DNA of 64,000 bases from CAG-873 sp910578365 (GCA_951635545.1 OX620685.1:992001-1056000), one strand, 5' to 3'; positions 34,890 to 44,589 are shown, counted from the first letter of the stretch. Numbers and translations: made by a program. The notes: generated by a model from the letters alone, not told the origin.

Positions 34890-36371
34890 ATGGCAGGAAT
34901 AAAATCACTGGCAAAAGACACGGCCATATACGGCCTCAGCAGTATCATAGGCCGCTTTCTCAACTGGTGTCTGGTGCCGTTGTATACCATTACTTTCCCG
35001 GAGGCCGAATACGGTGTTGTCACCTACGTGTACTCAGCGGTGGCACTTGCCATGATAATACTCACCTACGGCATGGAGACCGGTTTTTTCCGTTTCGCCA
35101 ACCATGAGCGCTGGAAAGACCCCATGCAGGTATATTCCACCGCTCTTACCTCGCTGGCGGTGACCGGCAGTCTGTTCTTGGTTCTGGTACTTGCGGCTAT
35201 AAAGCCTGTGACACACATGATGCAGTGCGACGGGCATCCGAGCTACATAATCACGATGGCAGTGTGTGTGGCCCTCGACGCCTTCCTGGCGCTTCCGTTC
35301 AGCTATCTGCGCTATAAAAAGCGCCCTGTACGCTTTGCAACCATACGCCTCGTGAACATCGGAGTGAACATCGGGCTGAACCTGTTTTTTATTCTGCTAT
35401 GCCCATGGCTGATGAAAACAGCACCCGCAACCGTAGAGTGGTTCTACAACCCCGGCTACGGTATCGGCTACATATTTCTGTCGAATCTGATAGCATCGGT
35501 TGTGAACTTCGTAATGATGATACCCGAGCTGACCGGCTTCCGCTGGCGCTTCAGCCGCAGACTTCTGGCCGAGATGCTGCGCTATTCGGCACCTCTGCTG
35601 GTGCTGGGTGTAGCCGGCGTAATGAACCAGACTATCGACAAGCTGCTATATCCCTACCTGGTAAGCGACCCCGCCGAGGCAATGAGAGGCCTGGGCATAT
35701 ACGGCGCCAACTACAAGGTGGCCATTGTAATGGTTATGTTCATACAGGCCTTCCGCTTCGCCTACGAGCCGTTTATATTCTCGCAGGCCAAGGAACGCGG
35801 CAAACAGAGCAAGCAGGCTTACCGCGACGCAATGAAATTCTTTGTTATTTTTGCTGTGGTGTTGTTTCTGGGAGTAATGTTCTACCTGCCCGTACTGAAA
35901 TATTTCATAGCACCCAAGTACTTCAGCGGTCTGGCTGTAGTACCTATAATAATGCTGGCTGAATTCTTTTTCGGCATATTTTTCAATCTGTCGGTATGGT
36001 ACAAATTATCCGACCAAACGGTGTGGGGCATGTACTTCTCACTCATAGGCGTGGCGGTAACAGTGGTGCTGAACGTGCTGCTGGTGCCGGCAATGGGGTA
36101 TATGGGTTGCGCCTGGGCAGCACTGTGCAGCTATTTCATAATGATGGCAGCCAGCTATATAGTCGGCAATGCCAAATACCCTATAGGCTATCCTGCCGGA
36201 CGCTTGCTGGGCTATATGGGCGCCGGAGCGGTATGCTATGTTCTGGGCCTCTACGTGGCCGTGACCCCATGGATGTGGCTTAATTATATAGTACGCGCAG
36301 CCATAATTGCCGCCTACCTTGTATTCTGCATCAAAAAAGAGCATATACCATTGCCGGGACTACGCAAATGA
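34890..36371 (+). CDS. Oligosaccharide flippase (MOP superfamily)
   Basis: The 493-aa protein has about 14 membrane helices and the start SLAKDTAIYGLSSIIGRFLNW, as in Wzx-type flippases and MurJ relatives. It should move lipid-linked glycans across the inner membrane. A polysaccharide_biosynthesis C-terminal region (about 360-490) is present. It shares four bases (ATGA) with the following GT4 gene. Upstream it has lost direct continuity with ruvB through the IS110 insertion, so its promoter is uncertain. Confidence 0.9.
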   Translation: MAGIKSLAKDTAIYGLSSIIGRFLNWCLVPLYTITFPEAEYGVVTYVYSAVALAMIILTYGMETGFFRFANHERWKDPMQVYSTALTSLAVTGSLFLVLVLAAIKPVTHMMQCDGHPSYIITMAVCVALDAFLALPFSYLRYKKRPVRFATIRLVNIGVNIGLNLFFILLCPWLMKTAPATVEWFYNPGYGIGYIFLSNLIASVVNFVMMIPELTGFRWRFSRRLLAEMLRYSAPLLVLGVAGVMNQTIDKLLYPYLVSDPAEAMRGLGIYGANYKVAIVMVMFIQAFRFAYEPFIFSQAKERGKQSKQAYRDAMKFFVIFAVVLFLGVMFYLPVLKYFIAPKYFSGLAVVPIIMLAEFFFGIFFNLSVWYKLSDQTVWGMYFSLIGVAVTVVLNVLLVPAMGYMGCAWAALCSYFIMMAASYIVGNAKYPIGYPAGRLLGYMGAGAVCYVLGLYVAVTPWMWLNYIVRAAIIAAYLVFCIKKEHIPLPGLRK

Positions 36372-37600
36372 AAATTGTAATTATAAACCACAGCGATGTG
36401 CGCGGCGGAGCCTCTGTAGTAAGCTATCGGCTGATGAAGGCACTTCGTGCCGAGGGCGCAGACGTAAAGATGCTGGTGGTTCACAAAGCCACATCCGACC
36501 CCGATGTGGTTCTTGCCGCACCGCAGTGGCGCGCACGCATGCCATTTCTGCAGGAGCATCTGAAAATATTCGTGGCCAACGGTTTCAATCGTTCCACATT
36601 GTTCAAGATAAGCACAGGCAGCGACGGACTGCCTCTGGAGTGCCATCCGCTGGTAAAAGAGGCTGACGTGGTGATGCTCAACTGGGTCAATCAGGGCATG
36701 CTGTCGCTCAGGAGCATACGCCGCATGGCCGAAGCCGGCAAACACATCATCTGGACCATGCACGACATGTGGAACCTCACCGGTGTATGCCACCACGCCG
36801 GACGCTGCCGCCACTACATGCAGCAGTGCGGCAAATGCAGACTCATAAACAAAGGTCCGGAGGCCAACGACCTCAGCCACAGAGTTTGGCTTAAAAAGCA
36901 CGAATTATACAGCCACAGCCGCATACACTTTGTGGCCGTAAGCAACTGGCTGGCAGCTCTTGCACGCAAAAGTACACTGCTGAACAGCTGCGACGTAAAC
37001 GTGATTCCGAATGCCTTCCCTATAGAGGACTTCGCCGGCGAGGTCCGCTACAGCCGCACCGACCTTGGATTGCCTGAGGGCATGCCGCTGATAGTGATGG
37101 GGGCCGCTCGGCTCGATGACCCCATCAAGAATCTGCCCCGCGCCATATCAGCTCTCAACCTGCTGCACGACAAGGGCGTGAAAGCTCATGCCGTTTTCTT
37201 CGGAGGTATACGTTGTCCGCAACTTCTCGACACCATAAAGCTGCCGCACACCTATCTTGGCACCATCAGCGAAGCCGAGCGACTGCGTTCGCTCATGCAC
37301 CACGCCGCGGCTGTACTATCGTCTTCGGACTACGAAACACTGCCGGGCACGCTTATCGAAGGCCAGGCAGCCGGAGCCATACCGGTAAGTTTCGGCGACG
37401 GAGGCCAAAGCGACATAATCGACCATCTCAGCACCGGATATATAGCACGAAGCGGCGACTGCGCCGACCTCGCCGCAGGCCTGGAGTGGGCTGTGACACA
37501 ACCTCACGACCCGGCTCTGCTGCTCGACTCGGTGCGCCGCCGCTTCTCGGCCCGCAGTGTGGCCCGCAGCTATCTCGGACTTATCGGTCGGCTGCTTTGA
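36368..37600 (+). CDS. Glycosyltransferase family 4
   Basis: The 410-aa enzyme is of the GT-B fold. The N-terminal half starts IVIINHSDVRGGASVVSYRLMKA, and the C-terminal half has MGAARLDDPIKNLPRAI and the nucleotide-sugar site SSSDYETLPGTLIEGQAAGAIPVSF. A Cys-rich insert (about 138-160, VCHHAGRCRHYMQQCGKCR) is seen in a Bacteroidota GT4 subgroup and may bind metal. It is coupled to the flippase and probably acts on the same surface glycan. Its 3' end overlaps the convergent esterase by 20 bases. Confidence 0.92.
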   Translation: MKIVIINHSDVRGGASVVSYRLMKALRAEGADVKMLVVHKATSDPDVVLAAPQWRARMPFLQEHLKIFVANGFNRSTLFKISTGSDGLPLECHPLVKEADVVMLNWVNQGMLSLRSIRRMAEAGKHIIWTMHDMWNLTGVCHHAGRCRHYMQQCGKCRLINKGPEANDLSHRVWLKKHELYSHSRIHFVAVSNWLAALARKSTLLNSCDVNVIPNAFPIEDFAGEVRYSRTDLGLPEGMPLIVMGAARLDDPIKNLPRAISALNLLHDKGVKAHAVFFGGIRCPQLLDTIKLPHTYLGTISEAERLRSLMHHAAAVLSSSDYETLPGTLIEGQAAGAIPVSFGDGGQSDIIDHLSTGYIARSGDCADLAAGLEWAVTQPHDPALLLDSVRRRFSARSVARSYLGLIGRLL

Positions 37601-38399
37601 ACTTGCTGTCGAAATACAGCAGATGATACAGCAGCGCGTTGGCCCAATAGGCGTGGCTGTGTCCGCCCGGACGGCTGATATAATCGTGCGGAATTTTGGC
37701 CACTCGCAGAGCTTCGTGCAAGCGGTCGTTGACCTTGGCGAAGAAATCGTCGACACCACAGTCGAATATTATGTTCACCTCGCCCGGCTTTAAGCGCTCT
37801 ACATTATTGATTACCGATGCCTCGGCCCAGCGTTGAGGGTACTTATTGTAATCGCCCAGATAGTCCTTTATGTTCCATCGCTCGGGAAAGGGCAGTATGT
37901 CCACGCCACCCGACATGCTTCCGGCATTGCCGAATATGTCGGGATGCCGTGAGGCCAGATACAGCGAGCCGTGACCGCCCATGCTCAGACCGGTGACTGC
38001 GCGATGACGGGCATCGGCAATGGTAGGATAATTTTTGTCGATATAATTCACCAGTTCGTCGGTGATGAAGGTTTCCATCTGCATCTTGTCATCGACAGGC
38101 GAATCGAAGTACCAGCTGTTGTGTCCGTCGGGCAGCACGAATATCATGCCGTACTGTTGGGCCAGCTCAGGCAGTCGCGGCTGTGTTACATCAATCCAGT
38201 GACGCGGAGCACCTCCGTGACCATGAAGCAGATACACCACGGGCAGGCGTTTACCGCTTTCAATGCTGTCGGGTACTATTACCAGTACCTCTTCGGGCGA
38301 TTCAAGCAGAAAAGTGCGTATGGCAAGGGTATCGACGCGGGCTGCCCAGGCCGCTGTAAGGGCACAGAGCAGCAGAAGGGAAAATAATATACGTTTCAT
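37581..38399 (-). CDS. Exported alpha/beta-hydrolase esterase
   Basis: The 272-aa protein has a signal peptide (cleavage after AAWA), the oxyanion region YLLHGHGGAPRHW, the nucleophile elbow GLSMGGHGS and the catalytic His in RPGGHSHAYW. It belongs to the esterase_D/enterochelin-esterase-like group; typical substrates are acetyl or feruloyl esters and small thioesters. It shares one base with the LD-carboxypeptidase gene before it. Confidence 0.9.
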   Translation of the reverse strand: MKRILFSLLLLCALTAAWAARVDTLAIRTFLLESPEEVLVIVPDSIESGKRLPVVYLLHGHGGAPRHWIDVTQPRLPELAQQYGMIFVLPDGHNSWYFDSPVDDKMQMETFITDELVNYIDKNYPTIADARHRAVTGLSMGGHGSLYLASRHPDIFGNAGSMSGGVDILPFPERWNIKDYLGDYNKYPQRWAEASVINNVERLKPGEVNIIFDCGVDDFFAKVNDRLHEALRVAKIPHDYISRPGGHSHAYWANALLYHLLYFDSKFKAADR

Positions 38400-39301
38400 T
38401 ATCTGTGGAATATTATTGAATTGGTGCCCGAGGGGCTTACTTTGAGTGTTACATCGGCTGACTCTATAAGCGGAATATTGTGGCTTACGTGCCCTACAGG
38501 CACATTGAAGGCCACCGGATAGCTGTAGGCGGCAGTCATGTCGCGTATCATGTCGTACATGTGCTCGTAGCTGTCGTCGGGCTTGTAATCGGTAAACTGG
38601 CCTACGACAAGTCCGCCAAGTTTGCCCAGCACTCCATTGAGTTTCAGCTGATAGAGTATTCGTTCGATTTTGTATATAGGCTCGGCGACATCTTCAATAA
38701 ACAGTATCGTGCCCGGCTCGAACACATCGTACGGAGTATCGATGAGATCGGCCAGCACTGCCACGTTGCCGCCTATGAGCTTGCCTTCGGCTATTCCCTG
38801 GCGATCGTATTCATGCGCCGGGAAGGTGTATGCCGGACGCTCGCCGCGCAAAATCCTGAACAGGTCGGCAGTATCGGGGTCGTCGGTGCCGAGCATTATC
38901 TGCCCTGCCATGGGTGAGTGAATACTGGCTACCCCTTTGCTTGCCATAAGGGCGTGCAGGGCAGATATGTCGCTGAAGCCTATCACCCACTTGGGGTCGG
39001 CGGCAAGGTCGAGGCGACTCAGACGGTCCATAATATGTACCACGCCGTAACCACCGCGGCTGCAAAGAATAGCCCGTACGTCGGGGTCGGCGAAGGCCGC
39101 TTCAAGGTCGCTGAAACGTTCGTCGGCGGTACCACTGTAAATTCCGCTTACGCCAAGCGCATGGGGCATCACCTGCGGTTGCCATCCTTGGTTGTATAGT
39201 ACTGTCACGGCTCCGGCCACTTTCTCAGGGTATATGTGTCCGGCCGGCGATACTATCGCAATTTTGTCGCCTTTCTTCAAAGGCCTTGGGTATTTTATCA
39301 T
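38399..39301 (-). CDS. LD-carboxypeptidase (peptidase S66)
   Basis: The 300-aa cytoplasmic enzyme has the S66 pattern: IAIVSPAGHIYPEKV, ILCSRGGYGVVHI, the nucleophile Ser in VIGFSDISAL, the Glu in LFIEDVAEPIYKIERIL and the His near VPVGHVSHN. It trims the terminal D-amino acid from recycled muropeptides (LdcA type); MccF-type immunity proteins share the fold. It lies 5 bases downstream of the phosphopantetheinyl transferase. Confidence 0.92.
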   Translation of the reverse strand: MIKYPRPLKKGDKIAIVSPAGHIYPEKVAGAVTVLYNQGWQPQVMPHALGVSGIYSGTADERFSDLEAAFADPDVRAILCSRGGYGVVHIMDRLSRLDLAADPKWVIGFSDISALHALMASKGVASIHSPMAGQIMLGTDDPDTADLFRILRGERPAYTFPAHEYDRQGIAEGKLIGGNVAVLADLIDTPYDVFEPGTILFIEDVAEPIYKIERILYQLKLNGVLGKLGGLVVGQFTDYKPDDSYEHMYDMIRDMTAAYSYPVAFNVPVGHVSHNIPLIESADVTLKVSPSGTNSIIFHR

Positions 39302-39306
39302 AATCT

Positions 39307-39888
39307 TTATGTATTTGCATCATTATTACACAATGCCACTACGCAGCAATAGTCGACGCTGTAAAGGGTTGAAAGTCGGAAATATTTATCTTCCACACTC
39401 GCAACCCGGCAGAATGCGGATTCAAGTTCTATCTCCGGGCCGCTCAAACCCGGTATAGCGGCAGCCTTGTAAATCGCTTCCTTGGCAGCCCAGGCCCACA
39501 GAAGTAGGTCGGGAGTGGAATACTCCGCCTGCTCGCGCCCGCTCAGAAAACGGGAGGCTACGCGCTGCAACTGCGCAGGGCGCAACTGCTCTATATCCAC
39601 ACCTATGCCGGGTTGCAGACTCACTGCCATGGCGGCATAGTCAAGACTGTGGCTCACAGATATATGCAATGCACTGTCCTTGATATATGGCGCGCCGGAA
39701 GCCGAATGCCGATAATCGGATTCGCTGAAGCCGAAGTAGTCGAGCAAGCGTTGCACTGCCTTACTCTCGCGCCGGCGACGTGTGCCTCGCTCATGGCCCG
39801 GCGCTATACGGCAGAGAGCTAAACGAACCCCGTCAATTCCTGTTACCGGCAGCTCAAACGGAGTGTAATGCTCATCATTTGACTTCAT
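39307..39888 (-). CDS. 4'-phosphopantetheinyl transferase superfamily protein
   Basis: The 193-aa enzyme carries the Sfp/AcpS-type motifs GVDIEQL and WAAKEAIYKAAA, which bind magnesium and coenzyme A, and an upstream HISVSHSLDYAAMAV. It would load the pantetheine arm on acyl or peptidyl carrier proteins. No synthase lies in the window. The gene sits beside gldD and gldE, a conserved neighbourhood in Bacteroidota, and overlaps gldD by 14 bases. Confidence 0.9.
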   Translation of the reverse strand: MKSNDEHYTPFELPVTGIDGVRLALCRIAPGHERGTRRRRESKAVQRLLDYFGFSESDYRHSASGAPYIKDSALHISVSHSLDYAAMAVSLQPGIGVDIEQLRPAQLQRVASRFLSGREQAEYSTPDLLLWAWAAKEAIYKAAAIPGLSGPEIELESAFCRVASVEDKYFRLSTLYSVDYCCVVALCNNDANT

Positions 39889-40456
39889 AGCTCAACTGTT
39901 TAAGGGCATGGAGAATATCGCGGTGCAAAGCATCAACCTGCGGGGCAATGGAGTCGGCGTTACTTTCCGGCCTCACGCCGGGCATGTATGCCGCACCGGT
40001 CACAAGCATGCCATGGCCATCGGTGGCCAGAAACTGCACAGGTGTAGTCGTGGCATCGCTGCTGACAAGCACTACTGCTTCAAAACTGCTGTCGGCCGAT
40101 GTTACATGCTCTGTTGCCGCACTAAGCCCGTACAGATTCATAGTCATGCGCTCGCGTCGTTTTTCGAGTTCTGCCTCCAGCCGTTGTCCGCTGTAGCTCA
40201 GAGCACTCACATGCATGACGGCTCCATAGGCAGGATATACCACATCGAGCCATCCGGCGCGCGGCACTCGCTTGCCGGCCTGCGCATTGACCTCGAAATG
40301 CACCGGAAATGAATCCACTGCTGTGTAGACACTGTCGTAGGTTTGCACACGCGGATAGGCATGGCGCCTGGGGGTAGCAGTGTCTTCGCCGCCGCCATGG
40401 TTGCATGCGGCAAGCACCGACATTAGAATTACAAGGAGAGAGGCCAGGTGTTTCAT
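39875..40456 (-). CDS. gldD: GldD-like lipoprotein
   Basis: The 193-aa product has a lipobox (VLAAC), then the GldD-like order TPRRHAYPRVQTYDS, PVHFEVNAQ, GWLDVVYPAYGAVMHVSAL and a closing helix. GldD was named for gliding in Flavobacteria but is widespread in non-gliding Bacteroidales, where its job is unclear. It overlaps gldE by four bases, which supports the call. Confidence 0.8.
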   Translation of the reverse strand: MKHLASLLVILMSVLAACNHGGGEDTATPRRHAYPRVQTYDSVYTAVDSFPVHFEVNAQAGKRVPRAGWLDVVYPAYGAVMHVSALSYSGQRLEAELEKRRERMTMNLYGLSAATEHVTSADSSFEAVVLVSSDATTTPVQFLATDGHGMLVTGAAYMPGVRPESNADSIAPQVDALHRDILHALKQLSYEVK

Positions 40457-41781
40457 TGCTGCAGGTCGGGCATAATTTTTACACGTACCTCATTGATACG
40501 GTGGTCGGCAACTTCCAGAATCAGGAAGCGGCATCGGCCATACACCAGTGGCTCTTTGTCTTTGGGGAAGTCGCCTTTTATTGCCAGCAGCATTCCTGCC
40601 AGAGTTTCGGCGTCCTCGCATACCTCGGAATAATCGCTTTCGTCAAGGCCGGTCACGCGGAAGAAATCGGTCAGCAGTGTACGGCCTTCGAACATGTAGG
40701 TATTGTCACGCAGACATTTATAGGTAAGTTCTTCCTCGTCGTATTCGTCGTTGATGTCGCCAACGATTTCCTCAAGCACGTCTTCCATGGTTACAATGCC
40801 ACAACTGCCTCCGTATTCGTCGAGCACAATGGCCAGGTGCAGCTTCATTTTGCGAAAGTCCTCGAGCAGGTCGTCAATCATTCGCGACTCGGGCACATAA
40901 TAAGGCTTGCGCAGCAGGGTACGCCAGTCAAAGCCTTCTACTTTACGGCCTATATACGGCAGGAGGTCGCGGGCGTAGAGTATGCCTTTTACATTGTCGA
41001 ACGAGCCTTCATACACCGGCAGGCGGCTGTACCCGCTGTCGACAACCACTTTCAGCACCCGGTCAAAGTCGGTGTTATAGTCTATGTCGGTGACCTCGGT
41101 ACGCGGAGTCATAATCTCGCTGGCGGTAGTGTCGCCGAACTTAAGTATACCCTGCAGCATATTGCGCTGCTCGCCGGCCTCTACATCGGTTATTTCCAGG
41201 GCCTGGGTAAGTTCATCGGTGGTAATCTGCTCGGGCTGCTTCACAACCACGCGATTGACCAGCGAAGTGCTGCTTACGAGCATTCGGGAGATAGGCGAGA
41301 AGAACCTGGTCATGGCCATCACGGGGCCACAGGCCATCTGGGCCCATTTCACAGGGTAGTTATTGGAACATAGTTTGGGCAGTATTTCGCCGAAAAGCAG
41401 AATCAGAAAGGTCAGAATAACGGTCTGCAGCACAAAGCTCAATACCGGACTCATATTGGCGAAAACAGGTCCGAGGGCAAAGTTGCACAGCACTACTATG
41501 GTTACATTCACCAGATTGTTGCTGATAAGTATCGTAGCCAGGAGTTTCTCGGGCTCGGACAGCAGTTTCCTGATGGTCTGCCCTTTGGGCGTTTCATCAA
41601 GGTCCTCTATCTGGGCAGGGGTAAGAGAGAAGAAAGATATTTCGCTACCGGATACAAATCCGGAAAGCAACAAACATAATGCGGCCACCACAAGAGCCAC
41701 TATTTTAGCCACGCCAAAGGTGACTGCGGTTTGAGCCAATATCATCAGAGGCTCACAAGCCGGCAACGGGTCGAGATCCAA
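40453..41781 (-). CDS. gldE: GldE/CNNM-CBS membrane protein
   Basis: The 442-aa protein has a CNNM membrane domain (about 15-200, SGFVSGSEISFFSL), two CBS domains (SEIMTPRTEV, GILYARDLLPY, IVLDEYGGSCGIVTMEDVLEEIVGDI) and a CorC_HlyC end. The family resembles Mg/Co efflux proteins. I keep the TTG start at 41781, because GldE proteins usually begin with a DxDP motif (here DLDPLP); the first ATG would be 41745. The promoter at 41819-41850 fits either. Confidence 0.9.
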   Translation of the reverse strand: MDLDPLPACEPLMILAQTAVTFGVAKIVALVVAALCLLLSGFVSGSEISFFSLTPAQIEDLDETPKGQTIRKLLSEPEKLLATILISNNLVNVTIVVLCNFALGPVFANMSPVLSFVLQTVILTFLILLFGEILPKLCSNNYPVKWAQMACGPVMAMTRFFSPISRMLVSSTSLVNRVVVKQPEQITTDELTQALEITDVEAGEQRNMLQGILKFGDTTASEIMTPRTEVTDIDYNTDFDRVLKVVVDSGYSRLPVYEGSFDNVKGILYARDLLPYIGRKVEGFDWRTLLRKPYYVPESRMIDDLLEDFRKMKLHLAIVLDEYGGSCGIVTMEDVLEEIVGDINDEYDEEELTYKCLRDNTYMFEGRTLLTDFFRVTGLDESDYSEVCEDAETLAGMLLAIKGDFPKDKEPLVYGRCRFLILEVADHRINEVRVKIMPDLQQ

Positions 41782-41818
41782 TTTAATCAGTTTTGGTTAA
41801 ACATTTTGTTTTGAATTG

Positions 41819-41850
41819 CAAAAGTACTAATTATTTCCCATATACCCAAA
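41819..41850 (-). promoter_or_regulatory. Promoter of the gldE-gldD operon
   Basis: On the minus strand TTTG (41847-41850), exactly 20 bases, TACTTTTG (41819-41826). It lies between the cbiO stop and gldE. Confidence 0.75.
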
Positions 41851-41868
41851 ATAATTTACCCTACGGCT

Positions 41869-42636
41869 TTACGAGCCGGATGATGCTGCAATTCCGGCTT
41901 CAATCAGGCCTAAAACGGAGGCCGGAATATCCATTCCGGCGGAGGCCATCAACTGCCGGTCGCATAGTAATGATGCTGTAGGACCGTCGGCTGCCACGCG
42001 CCCGTGGTCGAGCAGTATGGCCCGCGGACATAGTTCAAGTGCCATGTCAAGGTCGTGGGTGGCTACAAGCATAGTGTGCCGGAAACTGTGCAGTATGTTA
42101 AGCAGGCGGCGGCGGGCACTGCTGTCGAGATTTGCGGTGGGCTCGTCCATTACCAGTATGTCGGGCTCCATGCTCAGCACAGTGGCTATGGCGGCCATAC
42201 GCTTCTGACCACCGCTAAGTTCGAACGGAGGGCGGTCGGCAAGGTCGGTGGCGCCTACATCGGCCAAAGCGAGGCTCACACGCCTGCTGACTTCGTCGGG
42301 CGGAAGGCCCATATTCTGCGGCCCGAAGGCCACATCGTCGGCTACTGTAGGCATAAACAATTGGTCGTCGGGATTCTGAAACACCATACCTACAGCCTGG
42401 CGCACAAGCCGCATAGTGCTTTTACGCACAGGCACATCACCTATATTTACCTCGCCTTGCGATGGCAGCAACAGTCCGTTGGTGTGCAGCAACAAGGTAC
42501 TTTTGCCTGCGCCGTTAAGGCCCAGCAGAGCCACTTTCTCGCCATGGGTCACACGGAACGTTACACCCGACAGAGCCTCGTAGCCGTTGGGGTATCGGTA
42601 ATGCACATCGCTGAATTGTATATAATGATGACTCAT
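41869..42636 (-). CDS. cbiO: Cobalt/nickel ECF transporter ATPase
   Basis: The 255-aa ATPase has Walker A LLGLNGAGKSTLL, Q-loop VFQNPDDQLFMPTV, signature ELSGGQKRM, Walker B ILVMDEPTANLD and a His switch (VATHDLD). It powers metal uptake with CbiQ and CbiM. The frame extends far upstream in cbiQ's shadow, but the ATG at 42636 (MSHHYIQFSD) overlaps cbiQ by four bases and begins at the correct domain start. Confidence 0.93.
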   Translation of the reverse strand: MSHHYIQFSDVHYRYPNGYEALSGVTFRVTHGEKVALLGLNGAGKSTLLLHTNGLLLPSQGEVNIGDVPVRKSTMRLVRQAVGMVFQNPDDQLFMPTVADDVAFGPQNMGLPPDEVSRRVSLALADVGATDLADRPPFELSGGQKRMAAIATVLSMEPDILVMDEPTANLDSSARRRLLNILHSFRHTMLVATHDLDMALELCPRAILLDHGRVAADGPTASLLCDRQLMASAGMDIPASVLGLIEAGIAASSGS

Positions 42637-43415
42637 AACAGTTTGCCTAATATAGATGAAAAATCGATAAATCGCAGTGCAGCTATCACGCCAAGCCAGC
42701 CAAGCAGAAAAATATAGTCGACAGCCCGCAGGCGCCGCACAGCCGAAACGGGCATTGAGCCGTTGAAGCCCCGCGCAAGCATGGCACGGTGTATGCGCTG
42801 CGAACGTGCCACCGAACGCAGCAGCAGCTGTCCGACCATAACTGCCCACTGGCGCAAAGGGTAACTTTTGCGCCCATAGCCGCGAGCGGCTCGCGCGCAA
42901 CTCATGCTGCGGGCCTCCTGCAGCAACACCGATATGTAGCGGTAGAGCATCAGCAGCTGCGTGGTGAGTACGGACGGCATGCCCATACAGCGCAAGGCGG
43001 TGCAGACCGGGTAGAAGCCGGTGGTGTATATCAGCGCCAGCACTGCCTGCAGAGCCAGAATACCACGCAGACAGATGGAAATAAATGTGACCCAGCCACG
43101 CGACACTGTAACACCGTGGATTTCCCACGCCGGCGTGTGGTCGAGAATAGGATTGAACACTCCTATAAGGGCCACCAACGGAAGCACCCACAGCGATTTC
43201 AGAGCCACTCGGCCGTAACCGACGCCTCCGGCCTCCGACATCACTATGGGGTAGACAAACATCCACACCAGCCTTCCGGGGTCGGTCAGAGGCACACTAA
43301 GCACCGCAACCAGATATACCGCAAGCACGGTTATCTGGAAGCGACCGTCGATCAATATGCCGTTGCGACGGCATTCGAGCCTGTTGAGGGTGGTTATCGC
43401 TGACTGCAGTGACAT
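42633..43415 (-). CDS. cbiQ: Cobalt/nickel ECF transporter T component
   Basis: The 260-aa membrane protein has five or six helices and the coupling motifs that dock on the ATPase, here SCARAARGYGRKS and RAMLARGFNG (A-R-G signatures). In the ancestral order it followed cbiM by about 9 bases; now the IS982 element lies between them. Expression probably depends on read-through or on a promoter within the IS. Confidence 0.92.
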   Translation of the reverse strand: MSLQSAITTLNRLECRRNGILIDGRFQITVLAVYLVAVLSVPLTDPGRLVWMFVYPIVMSEAGGVGYGRVALKSLWVLPLVALIGVFNPILDHTPAWEIHGVTVSRGWVTFISICLRGILALQAVLALIYTTGFYPVCTALRCMGMPSVLTTQLLMLYRYISVLLQEARSMSCARAARGYGRKSYPLRQWAVMVGQLLLRSVARSQRIHRAMLARGFNGSMPVSAVRRLRAVDYIFLLGWLGVIAALRFIDFSSILGKLL

Positions 43416-43435
43416 AACGGGGGCTATTCGTTATA

Positions 43436-44589
43436 ACGCGAGTTCGGGATAAGGAACACCATAAAAAAGTTGAATCGGCAGCTTAAAAAAGTTGCCGATT
43501 CTCTTGGTAATATTACTGATATTTAGTAATTTAGAGGTACTAAACAATAAATACTGTATCATGATTACCGAAAGTAAAGTTACTGAAATTTTTTGTATTG
43601 CAGATGATTTCTGCAAAGAATTTGAGGGTGAGATGGCAAAAAATGCACTTCCGTCCACAACTGACACTCCAAAACGGAAAAGAAAGCGCATGATGTCGGA
43701 TGCCGAGGTCATCACGATTCTGATCTGTTTCCACTTCAATTCGTACCGAAACTTCAAGCACTATTATCTGGGATGTGTGCGCATTCACTGGAAGCATCTG
43801 TTTCCGCAGACATTCTCCTACAACCGCTTCGTGGAGGTCATGCCCCGATGTTTTGTGGCTATGACCATGTTCCTGCGACTTGCATGTTTCGGAGAGTGCA
43901 CGGGAATAAGTTTTGTGGACAGCACCTGCATTCCGGTCATTCATAACAAGCGCCAGTTCAACATGAAAGTCTTCAAGGATATCGCGGCCAAGGGTAAGAG
44001 TACGATGGGATGGTATGTAGGCTTCAAGCTGCATCTGCTATGTAACGAAAAAGGGGAACTGATCAACTTCGTATTGACACGTGCCAATGTGGACGACCGC
44101 AATGAGGCAGTCATCGACACACTGACTGACAGGGTATTTGGAAAACTATACGCTGACAAGGGATATATATCGCAGTCTCTTTTCGGGCATCTTTGGGATG
44201 ATGGCATACATATTGTGACAGGTCTTCGCTCGAACATGAAACAGCGTCTCATGCCGTTCTATGACAGGATGATGCTTCGTAAAAGGAGCATCATCGAATC
44301 CATAAACGACATGCTGAAGAATGTGGCGCAGCTCGTCCACTCCCGCCATCGTAGTGTACACAACTTCCTCATGAACCTGCTTGCGGCAATGGGGGCGTAT
44401 TGTTTCTTCGCCACAAAGCCGGAAGTGAACTTCGACTTTGAGGTACCCGAGTCAAACGGGCAGCTTGTCCTCTGGGATTAACAACACCAAACTGTACAAA
44501 TAAATCAGGCGACCTTGAAAGGCCGCCCAATACTCTATGTTGTCTTTTGCTTGGTTGAAAATCATAAAGTTCTTATCCCGAACTCGCGT
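43436..44589 (+). mobile_element. IS982-family insertion in the end of cbiM (1154 bp)
   Basis: Perfect 18-bp inverted repeats ACGCGAGTTCGGGATAAG (43436-43453; complement 44572-44589) bound the element, and a 5-bp direct repeat TTATA flanks it (43431-43435 and 44590-44594). Removing it rejoins cbiM as ...HRNYNE-stop with cbiQ starting about 9 bases later. It is inserted opposite to the host operon. Confidence 0.92.
43561..44481 (+). CDS. IS982-family transposase
   Basis: The 306-aa DDE enzyme shows the family order FCEEF-like start (DDFCKEFEGEMAKN), ISFVDSTCIPVIHNKR with the first Asp, GELINFVLTRANVDDR, LYADKGYIS with the second Asp and RSIIESINDMLKN with the Glu. It is intact. The ATG at 43561 follows an AT-rich leader inside the left end. 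Confidence 0.92.
   Translation: MITESKVTEIFCIADDFCKEFEGEMAKNALPSTTDTPKRKRKRMMSDAEVITILICFHFNSYRNFKHYYLGCVRIHWKHLFPQTFSYNRFVEVMPRCFVAMTMFLRLACFGECTGISFVDSTCIPVIHNKRQFNMKVFKDIAAKGKSTMGWYVGFKLHLLCNEKGELINFVLTRANVDDRNEAVIDTLTDRVFGKLYADKGYISQSLFGHLWDDGIHIVTGLRSNMKQRLMPFYDRMMLRKRSIIESINDMLKNVAQLVHSRHRSVHNFLMNLLAAMGAYCFFATKPEVNFDFEVPESNGQLVLWD

Noticed and set aside
34471..34902. 143-codon plus-strand frame across the IS110 5' end
   Set aside because: It lies antisense to the transposase start and in the non-coding end, with no family features.
42637..43266. Upstream extension of the cbiO frame to 465 residues
   Set aside because: It runs through cbiQ in another frame; the cbiO domain begins at 42636 with a four-base overlap to cbiQ, and the extension has no family features.
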